A stretch of DNA of 64,000 nucleotides from Strigops habroptila (Eukaryota > Chordata > Aves > Psittaciformes > Psittacidae). Of this stretch, positions 1-31,777 are shown in pieces (the first letter of the stretch is position 1; each line of letters opens with the position of its first letter). The DNA is taken from NCBI RefSeq assembly GCF_004027225.2, contig NC_044284.2, positions 43,138,420 through 43,202,419 of the forward strand, given 5' to 3'. The notes below the pieces were generated by a model. The model saw only the letters and a program-made list of their open reading frames with translations. It did not search any database and was not told the DNA's origin. The position numbers were made by a program, and so were the translations under genes.

Positions 1-1711
1 CATCTGAACCTTGAAGAAATTTTAATAATGTTACACTCAAAACTTCCTCTTTCGTATGCAGTAAAGCATCTTAAACCAAACCAAAACAAAACAAAAACCC
101 CAGTTCATTACTTTATTAGAAGGACCTTGTGATTAAAGCAGCCTCATGTGCTTGCCTTGTTCTACCTAAATTAAGGCTGCCTGTTGGAAACAAATACAAA
201 TGTGGAACTTGTAATTTGATTGTTCAGATTATGGGAAACATTGCAGATATGGTATTTCAACAGTTTAACAAGTAAAGGAAATAACTAAATGGAGAAAATA
301 CTTGTCTCTGTTTCCTTTGCAAATACAAAAATAAGCCAATGTGCACATTGTGTCCTCTCTCACCCCATTATGGTTTAGCTGGTCCTATTCTTTTACCAAA
401 GTGAGCTCATCCTTTTAAGGAAGATTCTTTGTTAGTATCTTACTGCTTTAATTGCTGTTTTAGGAGACATTGGCATAGTCTTGAGGAGTAAATTGAGTGT
501 GCTCTTTTTTAATGGTTTACCATTATACTGCTTGGATGTAATTAAACAAGCATTTTGTGGTTTGTGCCTTCAAAATCATGTGTTGGAAGGTCCTCAACTC
601 ATCAACAGTTCTGCTGCTAATTTGTCCTTCAGTTACTTCTTGGTGTTTGATTCTGTAAAAATGATGGAGCCTTTTCTGGGCTTCAGACATGGAAAAATTT
701 GGAGTTTGCAGTGCTTCTAGAGAGTGGATCTTGGCTAGTTCAGGGTCACACCATTTGTCTAACAGTTTCTGGGTCGGGTTCTGGTAACACCTGTTTGCCT
801 GTTCAGAATATGCTCAGTAGATATCCAGTGTTAAGAAGTAAAAAACAGTGCTTGAGATGAGTTTGCAGAAGTACCAGTGCCTTTTTGTTTGTTGTAGGTC
901 ATTCTCTAGATAGCTGTCAGTGTTATCAATTAGACACTTCAATCAGGCAGTTTATACTTGCAACTGAAATAGCCACTGGCTACAGATAGGTCCATGAAAC
1001 TGGACCTTGTTCATTGAGCACATTAAGGTCTACTTAAACTGTGACAAATAAACTTCAAGGAAAGCCTCTGGGTAGATGGAAAACTTCAGTTAGATGGAAA
1101 ACTTCAGTCCTTTTCTTCCTTGGAATCACTGCCCAGTGCAGAAATCAGAAGATAGACTTCACCATCCAGAGAAACTGTGTCTTGCGACTTTCAGAGACAA
1201 GACTTAAAGGAAGAAAAATTGTTTTGCAAATTGCAACCATTCCTGTGTGTTGTTCTTAATCTGGAGGGCCTTACTTGTCATAGGTTTACCCCAAAAATTT
1301 CTCTATTTAAAGCTACAGAAAGCTTTCAGCTAATACATTTTACTTTTTGAATAGGCTAGAAATGCCTACAGATGGCTAATTGGTTACACTACCACAGTTC
1401 AGTGTCTAGTGCCCAGGCAGTATTTCACTCTGTATATTCTTGCTTTACAGACTGTATTTTGGCTTGTCTCCGGACGTACGTTATGAGGTCATGAGGCAAA
1501 CTATAATCTCCCAAGAATTCTTCTGACCTCAGTAGCAATTCAGCAATAAAAATTGCTGGACATGCCTTCTAAGAAAAAAAAAATATGGTGTGAAATTCTA
1601 ATCTTCTGTTGCCTGGTGAACTCCTCCTGTAGAAAGGCTGACATCTGTCCAAGAAATATAACTCTAATTTAGGTAAGGGAGATATTTTAATGGAATTATT
1701 TTTCTTCACAG
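1..1711 (+). other. PRRC2C: PRRC2C intron (window starts inside the gene)
   Basis: No PRRC2C-like exon is visible before the acceptor at 1,710-1,711. The stretch is AT-rich with short A/T runs and holds only short chance reading frames. I read it as the 3' part of an intron; the large upstream exons of PRRC2C must lie outside the window. Confidence 0.75.
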
Positions 1712-22590
<20,879 letters not shown>

Positions 22591-24220
22591 AGGCTGTGTT
22601 TCCATGCAGGTGCGGGGAGAGGGGAGGGTGGGTGAGATGACAGCAGCATGGATTTCTAGCCCAAAGGATGAGACAGTCTTCTCTCCCTGCAGGGCTCTGA
22701 ACAGTGTAAAGTGACATAGAAGCATTCAGCAGTTACGGATGCAAACTCCTGTGTATCCAGCTGAGCTTCTAAGGCTCCTTTGGGCTTGTGTCTGCTCTAA
22801 CAGCATGGAGGCTGCTTTTGGTGTGTGCACGTTCTACACGTGTGCGCATGTACTGGCTTACACACCTGTATGTTTCCCAAAGCGAAAAAAATGAGCAGTA
22901 GTAACGGCGGGGGAGGTGGTCAGGGAGGCTTGTTCCTAGCTGACAAGATGAACACTCATATTTTCTTCAGGCTCTGATCTTCAGCTGCTATTTATCTTTT
23001 TATAAACCCATGAGTATGAGAACATGCAGATCTGAAGATGGTGCTGGGCCAAGTACTGTGTGTTAAGTTTTTAGTGACTTAAGAAGCTTCTATCTTGTAA
23101 TAAAGAGGGATTCATATAGCTGGCAAAATTGCCTTTGCTGTGTGACCTAACGTAACACAGACTTATCCTGATGATGTTGAGTTTCCCTCTGAAGGCAGTG
23201 CTTTGCTGGCTGCTGCTTCTTGGATGACAATATATTGCATTTAGATCACCGTATGAAAATGCTACTTGGCCACCTGTGTTCTCTACACCCGCTGCCCCCT
23301 CAGTTGTTCACCTCTGGAATTGAAAGGTTCATTGCATCAATAGTCAGATTTGTTCTGTTCACCTCTGTCCAGCTATCTTTATATGATGCGAGTGATTTCT
23401 AAACGGTTTCCAGTTTATGTCTGTATACAGCAGAGAGCACTTAGAACTGTGCCACGAGAATAAAAGAAACCTTATCGGCTTAAAGAGAGTTGAATCTACA
23501 AGGTGCATTCTTTATATCAGAGCTGCGTCGCACCACCTCCTTGCCCACAGTGTGCTGGAAAGTAGAATCAAGTCAAATAAATGCCTTTTTAATTGTATCC
23601 TCTAGTATTATAGCTGTAGGACAGTACTGTATGATACTTCTGTGAATGTAAGATACCCTGTACCTGCTTATGATATGTAGTAGTGACTGTGCTATACTGG
23701 AGCTGTTTTTAATAATGTTATTCTAGAGGTTTTTTTCCAGACAATGATTGAAAAAGCTAATAAAAAGCACCAGGTACCACATCAGTAGCAGAATTTGCTG
23801 GTTTTTTCTGGGATTTTTTTTTGTTTTCGTTTTTTTTTTACATGTTTTGGAAGGAAGAGTTGAGAGTCTAATGTGTATAATTTTGTTCAAATGACTGCAG
23901 AAGCTGGAAAGGCTGTTGCTGCTATCGATGCCTAGTGAATCGCTATTGGTTATCTTTTTATATAAATATATATATAATTTGAATTTTTGGAAACTTTAGC
24001 TGTGATGTCAACTTTGGAAAAAAGTATCCCACTTGTAGTGTGAGTTGGCATTGTACAGAAATTAACAGCCATATTGGTCTAGAAATGTTAAACTTAATTT
24101 TTTTTTCCATTTGTACAGGGGTAACGCACTGTATTAAATATGTACGGTCTTATTTACATGGGTTTGATTACAGAAACTAATAAAGTATTCTCTAAATAAA
24201 GCACCCGGGTAATCTCGTGA
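22591..24220 (+). other. PRRC2C: PRRC2C 3' UTR
   Basis: The 3' UTR runs from the TAG at 22,588-22,590 to just past the last AATAAA. Signals lie at 23,099, 23,576, 23,759, 24,179 and 24,195, so short and long isoforms are possible. The closely spaced final pair, followed by a change in base composition, is the likely main end at about 24,215. The distal half is AU-rich, with a TATATA run near 23,960 and T-tracts near 23,820-23,840. Confidence 0.85.
24179..24200 (+). terminator. PRRC2C: PRRC2C distal poly(A) signals (two AATAAA)
   Basis: AATAAA occurs at 24,179-24,184 and again at 24,195-24,200, about 1.6 kb after the stop codon. The tandem pair is the most 3' plus-strand hexamer before the intergenic spacer. 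Confidence 0.8.
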
Positions 24221-26740
24221 TTAGCGCAGTGCTGCAGGATGCACAGAGAGCACCTGAACACCGTGTGCTGAGCAAAGAGTGCGCATCACAGCTTGGGAGA
24301 ACAGACTTATGAGGAAAACCAGCTTGAAACAGCTTATTTTTGTTGCCTCTGGCACTTTTGATCTCATTCTGCAGTGAAGGTCTCATGGGACATGGCCTCC
24401 ATCTAGCTCTGGACAGGACCTGCAGTTTGTGTTTGCGAGATGTTACCTCTACAGCATGTTGGTGAGCTGCCGGCTTCCTAGAGAAGAGCCACTCATCAGA
24501 GGAGACCAGGATGAGCACAGCCGGTTACTCATTTTAGCTGGTGGCTGACAACAGGCATCAGCTGCACCCTCACAGCAAGGGGCAAGACGTTTCCTGCAAG
24601 AGGGAGCCTTGATCACAGGCTTCCCAAGGATGCGGGAGGCTTTCTTCTTGTGCTGCTCCTGAACTGCTGCCTTCTCAGCTCTATGCAAGCAATGCACACC
24701 CACTACTACATGTTCAGATCATACAGTTACCGACTAAAGCCCTTAAGAGTGGGCCAGAATGAGGGCCGAGCATCCTCCAGTCCTTCAGTTGCAGGGGGGA
24801 GGGCATCCCAGGTTCCTGTCCTGGGTTTGCAGGGTTAGGAGCAGCAGAATGCTGTCAGTTGGTCCCCAGAGGGAACTTGGTACCAAACACCAGAAACACT
24901 TCCTGTTTGGGAAGTAATTCCTGCCTTGGGAGAAGGTACTAGCTAGCACTGCATGTCAGACCAGTGCAAAGGAAGGAGAAGGCAGCCGGGGTGGCTGCTG
25001 GTTGTGATGCAGATCACCTTTGGTCAGGAGTGTTGCTGCCAGCCCCGCAGAGTTGCCTGTGCTTGGCTGGGTGGGAACCCGAGTTCAGGGGCTCCAGAGG
25101 GGCGAGAGTCCTGCCAAGGCTCATTCTGTCAGCAGGTAGAACTGCAGCACTACAGAGTAAATAAAGGTGCCATAATCCACAGATGGAGCGATGGGCAGAC
25201 GTAACCTCCGAGTAGGTGACAACACAGGTAAAGCACCTTTTTTGTTTTTACAGGAACTGTATAAGCACATCTACAGAAAGTGCTTTGGGGAGAGGAGGAT
25301 GAAGGGAACTGAGGGAACGTAGATGATGGTTTGATCTACAAATGTGCTATAAAAGTAACTGAGTTAGATGTTTCCCTGGTTTGAGGCTATCTTTAGCCTG
25401 GTTCATCTTGGAAGGACATCCTAAAAATGGGAAATCCTTCACCAGACTATTCTACATTTAAGGAAATGCCACTGAAAGGATTAATCTTAAATTCTCCAGT
25501 AAAGCTACTAGAAAAGTCAGGCGAGTTTCCCACAGTCGGCTGTGGGAACATACCAAGCTTTTGACTATTTCTTGTGCTGAGCAGAACAAGGATAATATTT
25601 TTGCAGAAACTTCATTAAAAGCAAATGATTGGTCATATTCTGCATCTGAATAACTTGGTTTTGATGGAGGCCTCTAAAACAGCCCCGAACCACCCTGGTT
25701 GCCTTTGAGGCCAGGTTGAGCTTTCAGTCACTGACCATGGTTCATTGAATATTTTTATGCCATTAACTAGATAACTTGCTCCTGACCACTTAAACTGAAA
25801 TAGTTCTTCTTTTTTTGAGTGGGACTTGCTGTGTAATCTCTTTCCTAGAGGTCTGGTCATCACAAGTAATTGTGCTGAACCTCCCATAAGTTAGGGAACT
25901 ATTTTGTTCAGAGAATTCACCTTTTTTCCCCCCTTAATAATGTTCAGTTTGTAAAAAGACTGTAACTTTTCCCGAGGGCAAGAGCAGAGGTGGGTTAAAT
26001 GTGACTTGGGCCAGAATCCAGCAACCCCCTGGGCCCAGGCTGGCTTCTTGCTGCGGTGCAGGAGGGGAGAGGCTCTCCAGGCTTGTTTTGCAAAGCCTGT
26101 TAAGTAAAGCAAGGCATTCAGCACTGTTCAGCTCCAGCCCAGCTCTCTGCAAATCCTGTGTACATTGGCTTCTCCTAGTCAATTAAGCGATGGACTTCCC
26201 AGCCTGAAAAGACCCCAGTGCTGGCAGAGAGCAGGACGGGGAGAAGGGCTGGGGCTGTCTGCCCGTGGTGTCTCCACTTGCGGAGAAGCTGTTGGTGCTG
26301 CTGTTCCCTGGGGAAACAAGCCCTCCCTTTCATGCTGGGGCTTGAGTCATGCCTCTGGGGAGCTGTGGGGTAAAGTGGGGCTCCAGCCTCACCTCTCATC
26401 CTGTTCTGGGACAGAAATGTCATTCTCCCATCCTCAGGAGCAGGGTTTCTGTGTGTTGGGTGGGTGGCAGCTTGACTGCCTGCCCCTGGCTGGGTTGGGT
26501 CAGCGCTGTGCTGGCAGGGGCTGCCTGCTGCATGCCTTGTGCTTCTCAGCCATAGCGAGAACACAACAGCCCCTGCCTGCTCCTGGGTGACCCCTATAGC
26601 TGCCTTTGCCCCTAGCTTTACAGCCCTGGATCTTACCCTGCTGTTTGCCTTGTTTCTCTGTAACTGCCTGTCCCCAACTGAGTTTTTGCAGTGGCCTATG
26701 CACTCATGTTTTCCGAGGCCAGGAGAGCCTGTAATGCACC
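24220..26740. other. Intergenic spacer 3' of PRRC2C
   Basis: No recognised gene. GC rises toward 26,000-26,700 and opens overlapping frames on both strands that do not resemble known proteins. One minus-strand frame (24,449-24,680) reads like a terminal exon and is listed separately. A perfect 9-bp hairpin (TTCCCACAG, loop TCGG, CTGTGGGAA) lies at 25,527-25,548. Confidence 0.6.
24449..24680 (-). CDS. Weak minus-strand candidate terminal exon, unrecognised
   Basis: After an acceptor-like GCTTGCATAG the minus strand reads 77 codons to a TAG, starting AEKAAVQEQHKKKASRILG. It is lysine-rich and then cysteine-rich, with codon choice that looks biological. There is no AATAAA on this strand between it and the PRRC2C 3' end, and I know no family for it. 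A chance frame is quite possible. Confidence 0.15.
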
Positions 26741-26745
26741 ACGAG

Positions 26746-26751
26746 TTTATT
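26746..26751 (-). terminator. AATAAA on the minus strand
   Basis: A canonical poly(A) hexamer lies 62 nt downstream of the stop of the candidate exon at 26,814-27,131. It is the main support for that exon being the end of a transcript. Confidence 0.35.
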
Positions 26752-26813
26752 GCAGCAGCTGCGGTTGGTGGCAGCGGGTACCCTCTACCCGCAGGGGTGC
26801 CAGGGCACCCTGC

Positions 26814-27131
26814 TCAGCGCAGACCCGGGTCCTCTTCGTATATTGCCCAGCTGGCTGAGACGGCGGGTGTGGGGCTGCGGTCAATGGTGGAGGCACTGCT
26901 GCCACCCGTCAGGAAGCTGAAGAAAGAGTCATGCCGGGGCATGGCGAGTGGCATCCCACAGCCTGTGAGGTCCACTGTGCAGCGCACGACCCGCTGCAGC
27001 GTGTAGGTGATGCAGCTCCAGACACTCTCCCGTTCCTGGCATGGCACGGGGCCCCTGGCCCTGGAGAACATGGCGTGGCTGATGGCGGGTGGCGGGAGGT
27101 GGTGCCGATCCACATGGCTCAAGCACTGTGG
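26814..27131 (-). CDS. Unrecognised minus-strand candidate terminal exon with poly(A) signal
   Basis: I do not recognise the product. On the minus strand, a possible acceptor (GCCATCTCAG, ending at 27,132) is followed by 105 codons and a TGA at 26,816-26,814. Codons are strongly GC-ending and the product is protein-like: it includes SVWSCITYTLQRVVRCTVDL, then PRHDSFFSFLTGG, then ASWAIYEEDPGLR. An AATAAA on the same strand lies at 26,751-26,746, 62 nt past the stop, as expected for a last exon. No upstream exon could be assigned: the ERV fossil begins 250 bp away, so earlier exons would have to lie beyond 30,150. The opposite strand is also open here, which is the main reason for caution. Confidence 0.35.
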   Translation of the reverse strand, partial: PQCLSHVDRHHLPPPAISHAMFSRARGPVPCQERESVWSCITYTLQRVVRCTVDLTGCGMPLAMPRHDSFFSFLTGGSSASTIDRSPTPAVSASWAIYEEDPGLR

Positions 27132-27388
27132 CTGAGATGGCACAAGTGCTAGTGCAGCACAAATAGAGCAGGAGCGGGCAGCTGGCAGGGCAGCGGGGAC
27201 TTGCTGGGGCTGCTGGGCTGCCCCATGGCATCTGCGAGGGTGCATCGCTGGCCGGGGGACACTTTTGCTGGTGCTGGCACGTGGTGAGTGTCCTAGCCCC
27301 GCACTAGGCCTGCCAGGGAGCAAGAAAGGGTCTTTCAGCATCTTGCCTCCATGTGCTGGGATCCCACCTGCAGCCCCAGGTTGGTCCC

Positions 27389-27996
27389 TGTCCTGGTTTC
27401 AGCCGGGATAGAGTTAATTTTCTTCCTAATGGCTGGTACTTTGCAGTGTTTTGGGTTTAGTCTGATATTAATGCTGATGACAGTAGCATTATGTTTTAGT
27501 TGTTGCTCAGTAGCACTTACCCTGACCAAGGGCTTTCCAGTCTCTCATGCTCTGCCAGTGAGGTAGTGCACGCAGAGCCAGGAGGGAGCAGAGACAGGAC
27601 ACCTGACTCAAACTGGCCAAAGGGGTATTCCATACCACAGCACATCATGCCCAGTACATAAACTGGGGGGAGTTACCTGTAAGGGGCTGATCACTGCTCA
27701 GGTTGGGCTGGGTATTGGTCAGTGGGTGGTGACCAATTGTATTGTGCATGGCTTGCATTTGTTGGTTTGGGGTTGGGGTTTTTTTCTCCTTTTAGTTTTA
27801 TATCTCCTTGTTATTTCCCTTATTGTTATTATCATTAGGAGTAGTATTATATTATACCTTAGTTACTGGACTGTTCTTGTCTCAATCTGTGGGATTTACA
27901 TTCTTTCAATTCTCCTCCTCATCCCACACGGGGAAAGGGGGGAGTGAGCGAGCAGCTGTGTGGTTCTGAGTTACTGGCTGGGCTTAAACCACAACA
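27389..27996 (+). repeat. 5' LTR of the ERV-L-like fossil
   Basis: The left border TG follows GGTCCC; the right end ACAACA precedes the tRNA-primer-like site by about 8 bp. The sequence matches an LTR type that is common in avian genomes. The right-hand partner survives only as a terminal scrap at about 30,123-30,149. Confidence 0.8.
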
Positions 27997-30149
27997 GTCC
28001 ATTTTGGCACCCAACCTGGGGCTCGAAGGGTTGAGATAATGACAGATCTGAGCAGAGTGTGTCAAAAAAATCTGTGATAAGCATTCATTGTTTTGGATTA
28101 ATAGTCACTCATCACAACGTTGATTTATTTGCTCTTGGAGTTGTCGCACTTGCTCTCAGAGTTGCCTTGTGTAACACAGTATGTGTTCCCTGCGGTGATG
28201 TTTGTCACCTATGTGGCCCGAGCTAAGGCTCTCGCTTTGTCGTACTTTTTAATAATGGCTTCTGAGATGATAGAATTGGTGATTGTGAAACTGATCTGGT
28301 ACCTGCCCTCAGCATTGCAGCCACATAATGGGAACTATTAATAATTATATCTTTTGCCTTTTCTCCTTGGAGGGCCAACCTATGGAGGAGACATTCTCCC
28401 ACACCTTCTCCTCCCCCACCAGGCTATTTACAGCAGCATTTGAGAATTTTAAAGATTTTGAATATTCTTTGAGTACCCTTGAAACCAACCTGCTCCTTTT
28501 GCCAGAAAAAACAGTATGTTGCCATGTATGGTTCAGGCCTTGTTTAAGGTTAAGCAACTATCTAAGAATACCAAGAGATCTTCCCCAAGGCTGGATACTT
28601 ATGAGTGACAGGGTGTGTGGGATAATATGGGCAAGTACCCAGGCCAGGAGGCCCCTCCAGTGCTTTGGAACTTCATCCCTGAACAAGTGTGGAATCTGGA
28701 AAGACTAGTAAAACATTTGGAAAAAGTATGCTGTCTCCTGGCAACACCAGAGAGACACAAATCACCACAACGTGCTGGGGCCTGGCCCGTGCCTACAGAG
28801 CTCTGCTCAACACTATCCAGTACCCTCAAGGGCAAAAGAAGGTCTCCGGATCTGATGACAAAGCCACAGACACCAAAGCTACTCCAACCCAAATAACACA
28901 ATGCGGCCACCCCAACCCCAGTAGCAGGCACTGCAACTGAAAGAAAGGACCAATCAGTGCCACTATCAGTCACTCCTATACAGAAGAAGTGGACATGAAT
29001 GTCAGCTTGTGTAGTGAAAGAGGACTCTTCTGTTGTGGGGTTGCTGAAGGTCGAAGAACAGTGTGTGCTGATTGTGATCACAACAGTGCAGCGGCAGCAA
29101 TATTGCACCGAGACTCCCTGATTCCCATCCATAAGCTGATCCATAGACTGGAGAGCCAAGGAGTGATCAGCAGGCTCACCCTTTAATAGCCCCATATGGC
29201 CAGTGTAAAAGTCTAATGGAGAGTGAAGACTATCAGTAGACTATCGTGGCCTGAACGAAGTCACACCACCATTGAGTGCTGCTGTACCAGACATGCTAGA
29301 ACTTCAGTATGAACGGGAGTCAAAGACAGCCAAGTGGTATGCCACAATTGATATTGCCAATGCATTTTTCTCAATCCCTTTGGCAGCAGAATGCAGGCCA
29401 CAGTTTGCTTTTACTTGGAGGGGTGTCCAGTACACTTGGAACTGACTGCCCCAGGGGTGGAAACACAGCCCTACCATCTGCCATGGACTGATCCAGACTG
29501 CACTGGAACAGGGGCAGGCTCCAGAATACCTGCAATACATTGATGACATCATCGCGTGGGGTGATGAAAACACCAGGAAAAGCTGAGTCAGACAATATGA
29601 GACTCATTTCTGGAGTAACCTTATAGACACTTAGGCCAAAGAGCACAGCATCGAGTGGGTGTATCACATCCCCTATCATGCACCAGCCTCTGGGAAAATC
29701 AAACTTAAAAGGGACCACCCAGACAAATGGGTGGTGGGACTTTCAAGCATTGGGATACACATTTAGCAAAGGCCACCTGGTTAGTCAACATGAGGGGATC
29801 TGCCAACAGGGATGGCCCAGCACAATCACAGCTTTTACATACCATAGAGAGGGATAAAGTTCCTGTAGTGCGCATAAAGACTCTGCTGGGGAAAACAGTC
29901 TGGGTTATTTCTGCCTCAGGTAAAGGCAAACTCACTTATGGGATTGCTTTTGCTCAGGGACCTGGGTGCGCTTGGTGGGTAATGTGGGAGGATGGGGAAG
30001 TTTGGTGAGTACATCAAGGAGATTTGATTTTGGGTGAGAATAGCCACTGAATTAAACTGTATGATGCTGTAAAATATTGGATATTCTCTCTTCTATGGTG
30101 GCTATACTCCACATAGTACTTAATTGCCAGCTGGGTTTGAAACACAACA
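27389..30149 (+). mobile_element. Broken avian ERV-L-like (class III) endogenous retrovirus
   Basis: This is a fossil element. The 5' LTR is about 608 bp (27,389-27,996), starting TGTCCTGGTTTCAGC and ending near ACCACAACA. A primer-binding site like that for lysine tRNA follows at about 28,005-28,022. Recognisable parts, in order, are gag-like sequence (about 28,360-29,190), a reverse-transcriptase segment (about 29,220-29,590, with a YIDD active-site box) and integrase-end-like sequence (about 29,720-30,040). Only about 27 bp resembling the LTR end remains on the right, closing near 30,149. Large internal portions are missing, no env was seen, and the coding parts are broken many times (well over five). 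No target-site duplication is clear. It belongs to a family I associate with bird genomes, and is probably tens of millions of years old or less (inference; the LTR pair cannot be compared). Confidence 0.85.
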
Positions 30150-31370
30150 GAGACCCCACGGGATGTGTCCCATCCCACACCCTCCCCAGCCTGTCCCAGT
30201 AGTCTGGCAGGGCCCTCCCCCAGTTCTCCCCACTGGACTCACCAGGGAAGCCCTCACAATGGAGGAGTGTGGGTACCTGCAGCTGGCACCTGCTGCCTTC
30301 CCCTGCCCGGCACCCCTTTGTCTCCTGCCCTTCTAGAACAGGGTCAGTTCTGAGCTGGGGCCCATCCCCTTGGTGAGCAGCCAAACCCCCCAGGGCTGCC
30401 TCAGTGTCCCCATCCCTCCCGCCCCACACTGCCCCCGGCACCAGCCACCTGCAGCTCACTAATCTTTCCCATGCAGGAAATCTCTGGGGTTAGTGCTGAA
30501 GCTTTAACTTTTATTCCGATTCAATGTTGTGGTCATGTCACAACATGCTAAATAAAGGCACTCCTGGAGCTGGCCACAGCAGTAGCTGCCTCCCAAATGT
30601 GGCATTTTCCTGGCCAAAGCTTTACTGTTCCCCACCACCACCTTCAGCCTGTTGGTGCAACACGGGGGGCACTGGCCCACCAAACCCCCAGGAAAACCCA
30701 GGCTCAGAAAGATGAGGTGCAGGGCAGCAGTGGTGGTGGGCAACATCTGTTGGGCTGGTACCCTGTGCACTCCCCAGGGACGGGGCCGCTGCTGTCCTGT
30801 CTGCCCGAACACCTGGGACGGGGGGAGAAAAAGCCTCCTACAAACTTTCTATAATAAATAGTTAGAAGAGCATGGTTTGGCCTGGCATGGGGAGCAGGGC
30901 CACAGTAGCTGCATGCATCAGTGGCCAGGCACAGCCAGTCAACCTGAAGCATATGGCTGAGAGGGGCTGGACACACCAAGAGGCTGCTCGGCTGCAGGAT
31001 GCTCTGCCAGCATTCCTCACCACCGCTCTCTTGGCTTCCCCCCTCCCCCCCCAATAAAACAAGACTTGTGCAGTAAGGGTCCATATTCCCTGCTGCATTT
31101 GATCCCGACAGATGATTTTTGGAGGCGGCTGAGCTCCGGGATGCCCCGGGCACCTGCAGTGTGGGATGCAGCAGGGACTGTAGGCTCTCAGCAGAGGAGC
31201 TCGGTTCTGTGGGGCTGCTGGTGGCAGTGGTAAACACTGCTCTCCTCTGCAAGGCTGGCCTGAACTGGGGAGGCTGCTGCTGAGGGGAGCCTGCAGGGCA
31301 GCAATGGTGCTCGTGCTCAGACAGAGCCTGCAAACACAAACCTCGGCCCCAAAGCGGAGATCACTGCTTG
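30150..31370. other. Spacer between the ERV fossil and the MYOC 3' end
   Basis: GC-rich sequence with no recognised gene. It contains AATAAA on the plus strand near 30,550, 30,852 and 31,051, and on the minus strand near 30,510. A minus-strand frame at 31,154-31,327 has acceptor- and donor-like ends (58 codons, S/P/Q-rich) but no known relative. I treat it as unassigned. Confidence 0.5.
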
Positions 31371-31777
31371 CAACCAGGGAAAGCTTTTATTTGTAGATGG
31401 GATCCTCCCAGAAAGCCTCTCCCCACCTCCACCACTGCCCTGCACAGCCTTCGCTGTCCCTGAGCCCTCCCTGCCTCAGATTCAGGGGGGGCCGGGATGG
31501 CTGCTCCCAGAGGATGTGGGAGTGGTTCATTCAAAACCCAGACAGGTGCTTCAGTGGCTTGACCAGGCTCTGGCGAAGCACTTAATTTCCCTCTACTGCA
31601 CTCACGCACAGTGGGCTGTTGCCGGAGGTGCCACCAGGGATGTTGGTGGCCCAATCGTGGTGTGGCTGAGCAGCGTGTGGCCCCCACCATTGCCTAGGGC
31701 TGGTTGAGGCAGCACTCCTGGCCATGCCAGGGAGAGCTGGGGAGCAAAGCAGGGTGCTGAGCCAGCATGGCCCCAGC
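31370..31777 (-). other. MYOC: MYOC 3' UTR with AATAAA at 31,391-31,386
   Basis: The minus-strand stop TGA is at 31,780-31,778. The first AATAAA downstream on that strand is at 31,391-31,386, giving a 3' UTR of about 400 nt. Confidence 0.7.

Noticed and set aside
25527-25548. A perfect 9-bp hairpin with loop TCGG
   Set aside because: Too short for a microRNA precursor and with no flanking support; noted only inside the spacer entry.
28599-29195. A long minus-strand frame within the ERV fossil
   Set aside because: It is the antisense shadow of the broken gag-like region, not a gene.
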